From: Candidatus Parcubacteria bacterium
GTDB taxonomy: Bacteria; Patescibacteriota; Minisyncoccia; Minisyncoccales; JAGLUP01
Reading direction: 5' to 3'
DNA: 64,000 nucleotides
Assembly: GCA_023134715.1 (NCBI GenBank)
Contig: JAGLUP010000004.1
Span: 1 to 64,000 of the forward strand
Part shown: positions 1-6,611 of the stretch, piece after piece
Layout of the letters: each line of letters starts with the position of its first letter
How positions within the stretch are numbered: the stretch's first letter is position 1
Position numbers and translations under genes: made by a program
Notes under the pieces: generated by a model
Told to the model about the DNA's origin: nothing
What the model saw: the letters and a program-made list of their open reading frames with translations, nothing else
The model's database searches: none

Positions 1-254
1 ACCTTAATTCTTACTGTTTTGTCAGAACCAATGCCTGTTGAACCTTCATCTGTGTAGACAGTGCCCGAGACAGTAGTGGTGGCTGCTGCTCCTGCCGCTT
101 CCGTAATAACATAAGGCGCTCCTTTCAACCAATCATAATTAGTGGTATCGGTTTGAACAGGTATGCCTAAAATCCAGTCATATTGGGCAGCTGAAGCTAT
201 TCCCGCTATCCCTGATAAAAAAATTATTAAAATAATAATTAAAACTTTCTTCAT
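1..254 (-). CDS. Exported protein, N-terminal part only (runs off left edge)
   Basis: The first 84 codons of a minus-strand gene are present and remain open to the window edge. The N-terminus is a clear signal peptide: MKK, a run of Ile/Leu/Val, then GIASA followed by AQ, a good signal peptidase I site. The visible mature part is Thr/Ser/Gly-rich and matches no family I recognise. Its ATG overlaps the TGA of the upstream giant surface protein (TGATG), which implies translational coupling and a shared role at the cell surface. The function is unknown. Confidence 0.75.
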   Translation of the reverse strand, partial: MKKVLIIILIIFLSGIAGIASAAQYDWILGIPVQTDTTNYDWLKGAPYVITEAAGAAATTTVSGTVYTDEGSTGIGSDKTVRIK

Positions 255-3200
255 CATTCAATGACTGGTTTAATGTCCACATAAATGCCTTTGCTCGCTT
301 CATATTTTTTAAGATAAACTTTAACATAAACCCAGCCCGCCTGCACAGGAGTAAAAGTTGTGGTAAACGCAACCCAAGTTGTTTCGTCTGATAAAACTTG
401 CGTAGAAGCGGTAGATGTCGCCCTTTCCGCCGAACCCGCGTCATCCCAGTATTCTGCCTGAATGTATAGCTCTGAATTAGTAGGATATGATGACCAAACG
501 CCTAAGGAACGGATATAAACTGTTACTGTGGTAGCTGCTGCTGATGCCCAGACAACAAAATCTCCTCTGTCTAAATCAGATGATAATCTTAAAGGATAGG
601 TTGAAGTGCAGGTACTATTAGGTTCAAGTTTAGCTGAAGAACTTGCTCCCCCGCTATGAGTAACGCCCGTGTCTTTTGTTACTGTCCCGGCTTTATACCA
701 GCTTTTGCTTGCTAATTTGGTTCCTCCATAATCTTCAATTTTTACAAAACTTCCATAATAAGCGTTTTCAATATTTTCAACTTTTGTAGCGCTGTCTAAT
801 TTACCGTTCCCTCTGACATAAGCTTGAACATTTGAAGCCAAGTATATATCCCTGCTGGTATTATTTCCTATGGTTCCTCCAAACTCACAGTCATCAAGTA
901 TAATACTAGTCGCTCCGCTCACATGAAACCCCGTAGTACATGCATAAGCTTTGCAGTTAGAATAACTTCGTTGAACTGAATGTCTCACCGCAAAACCTGC
1001 ACCACAATCAATCGCAATACAATTAGTATGTTTTGCGCCAGAACTACCGTCAAGTATGTCAAATCCGTTAGCTGAGTGATACATGGCAATACAATTCTCC
1101 CTTTCTTCTCCTAGTTGAGCGCGAAAAAAAGCCAAATAACCACCGTCATAACTAAAAACATTTTCAATCTTCAGATTATTCGCACCCCAATCCAATACTA
1201 ATGTAGCATAAGGATTAGATCCCCCGCCTGCGCGATAACTTCCTGTAAACACTGAATTTTTAAGGGGAATCGCGACATCAGTACTGCTTATCTTTAAAGC
1301 TTGAGATGACCAATGTCCAAGCTCTTTAAACAAGGCGCAGTCAATGTTTAAATCTCCGCCCGAACTAACATTTACATCGCTTTGATAGCTTGCGGAATTT
1401 GTTTCTTCAATAACAGCGTTTCTGGTTAAGTTGATAATATAAGAGCCAGTGACATGAGTGTTGGAAAGATTCCCGGTTAAAGTAATTGTTGTTCCCGAAA
1501 CACTTGAAATAGTCATTTTTTCTGATTCTCCGAAAGAGTTGCCGCCAACTCCGAGAATATCACCGGCAACCCAGCCGGTTGTATCTGAAGTTATTAAATC
1601 AGCTTGACTTGAAGTAGCGTTTGAAGCAAGGGTTGTTTTATAATAACTAAGAACAGCCCCATACATATTTAAAGCCCCGCCGCTATTAACAGTTAAATCG
1701 CAGGCGTCATCAGCGCTTGAATTAAATTTAAGAGCCGCTGTATAAGAAGACCCGATTCTGGCTCCGGAAGTTCCAATGCTCAAAGTCCCTGTAATAGAAG
1801 TTGTACCGTTAGTAGTAAGAGAAGTATCAGTACTGTTAAGAAAAGTAAGCGTGCCGCCAGAGTTTATTGTCAAGCTTGAGGAGGTAGCGTTGCTAACATT
1901 TACAGTTACAGTATGAGTGTCTAAAATTGTAACATCATCCGCTGAAGTTGGAACCACTCCGCCGCTCCAAGTTGAGGTTGCGTCCCAGTTCCCAGTTTGA
2001 GCTGAAGATATTGCCGCGTCCACGGCAATCTGCCACGAACGAAGCTCCTTAAACACTAAACTGTCACTATGAAATTCAAGAGGTCCCAGCAAATATAAGT
2101 AGGGGCTGATGTCTGGCGCGTCAAATTGATATTTTAATTCATACTCTTCCCCCGCTTCCCAATCAACCTGCCATATAATTTCTTTTGTATTTTCGTGTGG
2201 TTTCGTGTTCAGTTTCGTGCCTGTTTCGTGTACTACCTCAAAGCTCGCAGGCGCACTTTCTATTACCTGCCCGACGAAATCTTCATTCGCCTTAATTTTT
2301 AATGTTACCTCATAAAACGCCGGGGGATAAATCCTTGTCGGCCCGATTCTCTCAACATCAAAAGCAACCGATTCACGAACCTCAAAAGAGTCAAAAATTT
2401 CACGAACGCCGTTTCGGGTAATCGCTGTTAAATAGAGCTCATATAATCCCAACTCATCCGGGATATCATAATATGCATAGTAATCAGGGGTATTGGTAAT
2501 AGTGCTTGGCCCGCATTCTGAACTTCTCTGAATTGTTTCGTCTTCAGTTGAAAATTCCTTCTCAACTCCTGCCGGACTTTTTACTATCAGAGTCAAATCA
2601 GCGTTGCAAATTGTTTTTCCAATATCATCTAGTACTCCCATTTGAATATAAGCAGAGCTGTCACTGCCTGATAGATATATCGACTTGTTTATATTTATAG
2701 CTAAAACCCCCCATGTAAAATCTTGTTCTGAAATCAATATCGCTTCATCAGTTTCAATCTCAATCTCCATCTTCCATTTGCCCGGATAAAAATCTCTTCC
2801 CGGTTTTGGAATTTTTATTTCAAACCCTTGTTTATTATCAATAAATTTAGTAATCACATGGGCTTCAATTAAAGATTCCTGGCCCATAGGGTTAAAAATT
2901 TTAATTCTGAAATTATTCGGTTCTACTTGAGCCGCAACTTGAGGAACAAAAACAATTTTCTTAATTGCTTTTTTCATCGCCCCTATTATTTCCCCGCCCG
3001 CCTGATTGTCCTCAGGACTTTCGGCGGGTTCCGTGGTTGTGGCTATCTCTTCTGTAGTAGTTGCCACTGCTTCCATGGTCTTAGCTTCCTCGCCCGCCTG
3101 ATTGTCCGCCCCGTAGGGAACCGCAGGTTCTCCTTCGGGGTCTGGACTTTCGGCGGGCTCAATAATAATTATTTCATTCTGCGCAGGAGTATCGGTTTCA

Positions 3201-5347
3201 AGAATGCTGTCGTCAGGCAAAGCTGGCTCCCCGCCCGCCTGATTGTCCGCAGGACTTTCGGCGGGCTCGCCATCTTCTCGATTAAAAATTGGTTCTAAAA
3301 CATTTTCAATAACTTCTTCAACTATCCCGTCAATAAATTCTTTTATCGGCTCAATTATTGAAGCTGTTCTTGTTTCTTGATTCTTATAAAACTCGCCTTC
3401 TATAATTTCCGCCTCGTTAACATTAACAAGTTCTTGAAGCTGCTTGACTGTAAATTCTGGTTCTTTAATTACAAAAACCGGCTCTTCATTAGAATGAAAA
3501 CTTTTCTCGCCAAGAGGAGAAATCAATAAATGACTATCTTTAATCCTTATTCTTGGCTTGTCTTTTGTGTCGATTTCATGTTTAGTTTCGTTTTCTTTCG
3601 TGTAGCTCGCCTCCACCCAGACACTGTCAAGATAAGCCGTAATATTTGTTTCGCCTCCCACTGTTCCATCAAACTTAATTTTTAAATTTTTAATGCCTTC
3701 TTCACTTTTTAAAAGAGGAGCTTCGTATTCAAAATAGCCATGATTTAAAGCATTAGACAAGGGAGAAGAAGAAATAATCCCGAGCTTATCCCATGATTCG
3801 CCATCTAAGGAATACCAGATAATAATCTTATCATCAATGTTAGATAAAACCTCCGGATGTTCGTCCTCTATATTTTCTTCAGCTTCAACTATTATTAAAT
3901 CTCCAATCCCCTTAACCGCTTCTTCAAATTTGCTTCCCCAAGTTTTAATTCGGCTTATTGATTTTTTGAAAGAATTCCAAAAGCCCACTGGCTCTTCTAA
4001 TAAAATGTCCTGTTCTTTTTCACCAAGAGCAAAAGAAAATTTAATTTTTGCTGATTGAAAAACTTTATTTTCCTGAGCTTGAACTAAACCTATGGAACCA
4101 AAAATATTTTTTAATTCCCTTTTCGCTTTCTCAAAAAATGAAATCGGCTCATCAGAAATTACTGGCTCAGAAATAATTTCATCAGCTGCTTCTATCTCTT
4201 CTGTCGTTGTTGCCTCTATTGTCTCCTCAATAATAATTATTTCATTCTGCGCAGGAGTATCGGTTTCAAGAATGCTGTCGTCAGGCAAAGCTGGCTCCCC
4301 GCCCGCCTGAATATCTGCCCCGCCTGCATCGCTATGCGAAGCATTGCGGGCAGGAAGATTTTCGGCGGGTTCCGTGGTTGTGGCTATCTCTTCTGTTGTT
4401 GTAGCTATCTCTTCTGTTTCACTGACCTCCTCTATCGCCACATCCTCTTCTACCTCAGTTAATTCTTCCACAAATTCATCAATGCCAGTATCTGTCTCAA
4501 CATCGTCATCACTCAACTCTTCACTGACAAACTCTCCGCATATTAATGTAAGCGCCCCTGTTTTATAAACAGCTGAATTTGCTTCAGAAAAATTATTAAT
4601 ATCTCCATTGGACAAAACATCAGGCGGCCCTTGCGCATTTTCTGAATTTTGCCAACCACCCGTAAATTGAGTCGGATAAAAATTAATAATCTCTGTCTCC
4701 CCTCCTGTAATGGCCGTGATAACAGAATTTTGTAAAAATTTTATAGGAGCAAAACCAGAAAGTAAAAACAATACTACAAAAGCCGCTAAAGCAAATCTCC
4801 AACCAAATTGAAAAGTTTTTATAGTTTTTATATGTTTAATCCACGGGATTAAACAATTTTTAATTTCTGAAATTTGCTTTTTTAATTTTTTAAACGCAAC
4901 TACTTTAAACGCAACCACAGGAATAGGAACTGACACACGTCGGGTCTGTGTTAATTTTAAGGTTTTTCTATTTTTATATTCCATCACTGCTCTTTTTGTA
5001 GTTTGTAAAGAAACTCCAGAATAAGCTTTTCTTCCTTTGAGCTTTCCCTCGCGAATCAAAAAACCAATATAGTCAGAACTATAACCAGAAATTTTTGCCG
5101 CTTGTTTTAAAGAAAGATATCTTCTCCTCAATAAAGAAGAAGAATCTCGGGTAGCGAGATTTTTTGTTTTTTTACAGCATTTTATTATCTCTTTTGGAGT
5201 AATTTTCCAAGAACTTTTAAGAGAAATTTTTCTCCCTTTTATTTTTTTCTCCCGAATTAAAAAACCAATATGGTCAGAGCTATAACCAGAAATTTTTGCC
5301 GCTTGTTTTAGAGAAATATATTTACTTTTTTCTTTGTTTTCTTTCAT
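254..5347 (-). CDS. Giant membrane-anchored surface protein with two N-terminal HTH motifs
   Basis: This 1697-residue protein starts with two near-identical helix-turn-helix-like segments (about residues 10-40 and 76-107; both contain SLKQAAKISGYSSD). A basic stretch and one transmembrane helix follow (about 181-200). The HTH part is therefore predicted inside the cell and the rest outside. The exterior has Glu/Thr/Pro-rich linkers (ATTTEE, EPAE), beta-sandwich-like regions, and from about residue 1115 a G8-like/beta-helix region (NWDATSTWSGG, then many Ser/Thr/Gly repeats). Four palindromic elements and an 85-nt duplication lie in the linker-coding DNA. It could be an adhesin or cell-surface layer component. 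Whether the HTH motifs bind DNA is open. No catalytic motif is seen. Confidence 0.8.
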   Translation of the reverse strand: MKENKEKSKYISLKQAAKISGYSSDHIGFLIREKKIKGRKISLKSSWKITPKEIIKCCKKTKNLATRDSSSLLRRRYLSLKQAAKISGYSSDYIGFLIREGKLKGRKAYSGVSLQTTKRAVMEYKNRKTLKLTQTRRVSVPIPVVAFKVVAFKKLKKQISEIKNCLIPWIKHIKTIKTFQFGWRFALAAFVVLFLLSGFAPIKFLQNSVITAITGGETEIINFYPTQFTGGWQNSENAQGPPDVLSNGDINNFSEANSAVYKTGALTLICGEFVSEELSDDDVETDTGIDEFVEELTEVEEDVAIEEVSETEEIATTTEEIATTTEPAENLPARNASHSDAGGADIQAGGEPALPDDSILETDTPAQNEIIIIEETIEATTTEEIEAADEIISEPVISDEPISFFEKAKRELKNIFGSIGLVQAQENKVFQSAKIKFSFALGEKEQDILLEEPVGFWNSFKKSISRIKTWGSKFEEAVKGIGDLIIVEAEENIEDEHPEVLSNIDDKIIIWYSLDGESWDKLGIISSSPLSNALNHGYFEYEAPLLKSEEGIKNLKIKFDGTVGGETNITAYLDSVWVEASYTKENETKHEIDTKDKPRIRIKDSHLLISPLGEKSFHSNEEPVFVIKEPEFTVKQLQELVNVNEAEIIEGEFYKNQETRTASIIEPIKEFIDGIVEEVIENVLEPIFNREDGEPAESPADNQAGGEPALPDDSILETDTPAQNEIIIIEPAESPDPEGEPAVPYGADNQAGEEAKTMEAVATTTEEIATTTEPAESPEDNQAGGEIIGAMKKAIKKIVFVPQVAAQVEPNNFRIKIFNPMGQESLIEAHVITKFIDNKQGFEIKIPKPGRDFYPGKWKMEIEIETDEAILISEQDFTWGVLAININKSIYLSGSDSSAYIQMGVLDDIGKTICNADLTLIVKSPAGVEKEFSTEDETIQRSSECGPSTITNTPDYYAYYDIPDELGLYELYLTAITRNGVREIFDSFEVRESVAFDVERIGPTRIYPPAFYEVTLKIKANEDFVGQVIESAPASFEVVHETGTKLNTKPHENTKEIIWQVDWEAGEEYELKYQFDAPDISPYLYLLGPLEFHSDSLVFKELRSWQIAVDAAISSAQTGNWDATSTWSGGVVPTSADDVTILDTHTVTVNVSNATSSSLTINSGGTLTFLNSTDTSLTTNGTTSITGTLSIGTSGARIGSSYTAALKFNSSADDACDLTVNSGGALNMYGAVLSYYKTTLASNATSSQADLITSDTTGWVAGDILGVGGNSFGESEKMTISSVSGTTITLTGNLSNTHVTGSYIINLTRNAVIEETNSASYQSDVNVSSGGDLNIDCALFKELGHWSSQALKISSTDVAIPLKNSVFTGSYRAGGGSNPYATLVLDWGANNLKIENVFSYDGGYLAFFRAQLGEERENCIAMYHSANGFDILDGSSGAKHTNCIAIDCGAGFAVRHSVQRSYSNCKAYACTTGFHVSGATSIILDDCEFGGTIGNNTSRDIYLASNVQAYVRGNGKLDSATKVENIENAYYGSFVKIEDYGGTKLASKSWYKAGTVTKDTGVTHSGGASSSAKLEPNSTCTSTYPLRLSSDLDRGDFVVWASAAATTVTVYIRSLGVWSSYPTNSELYIQAEYWDDAGSAERATSTASTQVLSDETTWVAFTTTFTPVQAGWVYVKVYLKKYEASKGIYVDIKPVIE
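2997..3028. repeat. RPE-like palindromic element, copy 1 (inside surface-protein CDS)
   Basis: The outer arms are CCCGCC and GGCGGG and the inner arms GTCC and GGAC, with an asymmetric internal loop (TGATT against TTTC). It is read in frame as part of a PAESPEDNQAGG segment of the host protein. It is closely related to the elements at 3234-3265 and 41245-41276. Confidence 0.75.
3093..3157. repeat. RPE-like palindromic element, copy 2, with a nested hairpin
   Basis: The outer arms and inner GTCC arm match copy 1, but about 33 nt containing a second palindrome (CCCCG...GAACC-GCA-GGTTC...CGGGG) occupy the loop. The reading frame is kept and encodes a PDPEGEPAVPYGAD segment. Confidence 0.65.
3158..3242. 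repeat. 85-nt direct duplication, copy 1
   Basis: This block is repeated with essentially no change at 4226-4310 in the same gene and ends inside a palindromic element in both places. It encodes a linker containing EPALPDDSILETDTPAQ. The near-identity suggests recent duplication or conversion. Confidence 0.85.
3234..3265. repeat. RPE-like palindromic element, copy 3
   Basis: A 32-nt element with arms CCCGCC/GGCGGG and GTCC/GGAC, differing from the copy inside rpoD by about one base. It is read in the Pro-Ala-Glu-Ser frame. Confidence 0.8.
4226..4310. repeat. 85-nt direct duplication, copy 2
   Basis: Second copy of the block at 3158-3242, in the same orientation and reading frame of the giant surface gene. 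Confidence 0.85.
4302..4369. repeat. RPE-like palindromic element, copy 4, diverged and with a nested palindrome
   Basis: The outer arms CCCGCC and GGCGGG are kept. The interior contains another imperfect palindrome bounded by CCGCCTGCATCGC and GCGGGCAGG, giving an in-frame NLPARNASHSDAGG segment. The nesting parallels copy 2. Confidence 0.6.
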
Positions 5348-5457
5348 GCCACATATTTATCTTAAATCTCGAAGTTCGAGATTATCGAGTGCCGAGATTA
5401 TTCTATTTTACCTTGTTTTATAAATCAGTGTCAACTCAATAACTGTGGATAACCTTG

Positions 5458-5512
5458 CCCCGTGAAATCCCTGACATGTCGGGGAAAATCTTTACGATTT
5501 TATTTCACGGGG
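5458..5512. repeat. Family C structured repeat, copy 1
   Basis: The closing stem CCCCGTGAAAT/ATTTCACGGGG encloses two hairpins (CCCTGACATGTCGGGG, and AAAATC-TTTAC-GATTTT), so a three-way junction is predicted. It lies about 110 nt upstream of the giant surface gene. Related elements occur at 12131-12192 and 26226-26284. Confidence 0.75.
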
Positions 5513-5573
5513 TCCATCTTAACACAACGATAAAAATGTTAAATAAATAAATATGGCCTAAAAATTACATTGA

Positions 5574-5602
5574 TTGCAAAAAAATCTTCAAAAACGTATA
5601 AT
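5574..5602 (+). promoter_or_regulatory. Sigma70-type promoter for candidate small RNA
   Basis: A TTGCAA -35 box (5574-5579) is followed after exactly 17 nt by a perfect TATAAT -10 box (5597-5602) on the plus strand. No coding sequence follows before the terminator at 5705. Confidence 0.7.
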
Positions 5603-5608
5603 GTATTG

Positions 5609-5731
5609 TAAAAATAAGCTATATCGGATACATAAAATGCCTTAAATAATATCGGATAAATTAAAATTTAAATATAATACGATTTATCCGATATAATAAA
5701 AACTAAAAAGAGCTGCTGAGCAGCTCTTTTT
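5609..5731 (+). ncRNA. Candidate small non-coding RNA (about 120 nt)
   Basis: The predicted transcript starts after a good promoter and ends in a 13-bp intrinsic terminator. It contains no plausible ORF. A perfect 13-bp stem forms between ATATCGGATAAAT (5649-5661) and ATTTATCCGATAT (5682-5694). A further copy of ATATCGGATA at 5621-5630 could compete for the same 3' arm, so two alternative folds are possible. I do not recognise a known RNA family. Apart from the Family C repeat and a short palindrome, the 5348-5773 gap holds nothing else I can identify. Confidence 0.55.
5705..5731. terminator. Bidirectional intrinsic terminator
   Basis: The sequence AAAAAGAGCTGCT, one central G, then AGCAGCTCTTTTT is a perfect 13-bp inverted repeat with T-tracts on both strands. 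It can end the plus-strand small RNA and the minus-strand DUF167 gene. Confidence 0.85.
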
Positions 5732-5773
5732 ATTATTGTAAAACTATGCGCCCATTCTGATAAGGGTGTATTT

Positions 5774-5986
5774 TTATTTTACTTCAAAAACTTTGTTTCT
5801 TTCTCTAAACCCTTTAATCAATCTAACGCTCTGATTGGGAAAATGTTCTGCTAAAACTTTAATCACCGCTCTGTTCGCTTCCCCTCTTATGGGCGCCTCT
5901 TTTACTTTTATCTCAAAACTGTCCTGAGATTTTTTAATTATCTCTTGCTTTATTGAATCAGGAAAAACTTTTACTTTTATTAACAT
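5774..5986 (-). CDS. DUF167 family protein (YggU-like)
   Basis: This 70-residue protein matches the small DUF167/YggU family. It shows the KVKVFPDS start, the conserved VKEAPIRGEANRAV core and the VRLIKGFRERNKVFEV end. The length is normal for a compact member of the family, whose molecular role is unknown. The first 36 codons and the upstream sequence are duplicated at 6393-6559. A bidirectional terminator lies just downstream. Confidence 0.85.
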   Translation of the reverse strand: MLIKVKVFPDSIKQEIIKKSQDSFEIKVKEAPIRGEANRAVIKVLAEHFPNQSVRLIKGFRERNKVFEVK

Positions 5987-6031
5987 TAATTAATTTTAAC
6001 ATAAAAATAAAATCCCTCAAAATAATTTTAT

Positions 6032-6060
6032 TTGCTTCGCCACTAATTATTTGATATGAT
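6032..6060 (+). promoter_or_regulatory. Promoter of tRNA-Asp
   Basis: TTGCTT (6032-6037), a 17-nt spacer and TATGAT (6055-6060) lie 20 nt before the tRNA on the plus strand. Confidence 0.6.
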
Positions 6061-6079
6061 GAAGTTGCAGTCCCGGAGC

Positions 6080-6153
6080 GGGGCGGTAAGTTAATTGGCA
6101 AACTCCAGGACCTGTCACTCTTGGAAATGCGGGTTCGAATCCCGTCCGCTCCA
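6080..6153 (+). tRNA. tRNA-Asp (GTC), atypical anticodon loop
   Basis: A cloverleaf can be drawn. The acceptor is GGGGCGG/CCGCTCC with one G-U, the D stem AGTT/AACT, the anticodon stem CAGGA/TCTTG with one G-U, the variable loop 5 nt and the T arm GCGGG-TTCGAAT-CCCGT. The anticodon loop, CCTGTCAC, is 8 nt rather than 7, with GTC as the probable anticodon. CCA is not encoded. It lies between two copies of the DUF167 5' region and has an inverted partial copy at 6226-6250. Confidence 0.7.
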
Positions 6154-6225
6154 ATGGGGCTGTTTTTTTAGTTTTCCCCACATTAGGACTTGACAAAATA
6201 TCTGACTCTGTTACACTAAAAGTAA

Positions 6226-6250
6226 AAGAGTGACAGGTCAAGTTTGCCAA
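6226..6250 (-). repeat. Inverted fragment of the tRNA-Asp gene
   Basis: The reverse complement reads TTGGCAAACT, then TGACCTGTCACTCTT. It matches the D-loop-to-anticodon part of tRNA-Asp (6095-6122) except for a 3-nt deletion and one or so substitution. A transcript across both would form a long hairpin. Confidence 0.65.
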
Positions 6251-6392
6251 ACGGCTTACTGTAACGAAAGGGTCCTCCTCATTTTGAGAGGTCTCTTTTA
6301 TTTTATTCAAATTTGTATTATAATAATCTTGTAATGCTGCCATATTATTGGTGGCTTTTTGATTCAACAAGATTGCTGAAACATTGACAATC

Positions 6393-6527
6393 TCAAATCC
6401 TAACCACTGCCCTATTTGCCTCCCCTCTTATGGGCGCCTCTTTTACTTTTATTTCAAAACTATCCTGAGATTTTTTAATTATCTCTTGCTTTATTGAATC
6501 AGGAAAAACTTTTACTTTTATTAACAT
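6393..6527 (-). pseudogene. Truncated duplicate of the DUF167 gene
   Basis: The first 41 residues match the gene at 5774-5986 (MLIKVKVFPDS through EAPIRGEANRAV). The frame then diverges and ends at residue 44. The nucleotide match extends into the upstream region (6419-6559 against 5879-6016, offset 541 nt). The half of the family that carries the C-terminal fold is missing, so this is a duplication remnant. Confidence 0.8.
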
Positions 6528-6543
6528 TGATTAATTTTAGCAT

Positions 6544-6583
6544 ATAAACAAAATCCCTTAAAGAGTTAAGGGATTTTGTTTAT
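6544..6583 (-). terminator. Terminator of the Cys-rich protein gene
   Basis: A perfect 18-bp inverted repeat (arm ATAAACAAAATCCCTTAA, loop AGAG) ends in a T-rich arm, 29 nt past the stop of the gene at 6612. Confidence 0.8.
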
Positions 6584-6611
6584 TTCTTAATCTTTCTTTA
6601 TTCTAAAACTT

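Noticed and set aside
5444-5452. Perfect DnaA box (TTATCCACA on the minus strand) as sign of oriC
   Set aside because: It is a single box with no cluster and no dnaA or dnaN nearby, so chance is likely.
6047-6370. Minus-strand ORF of 107 codons
   Set aside because: Its C-terminal third is the antisense of tRNA-Asp, and the rest overlaps the inverted tRNA fragment. There is no family resemblance.
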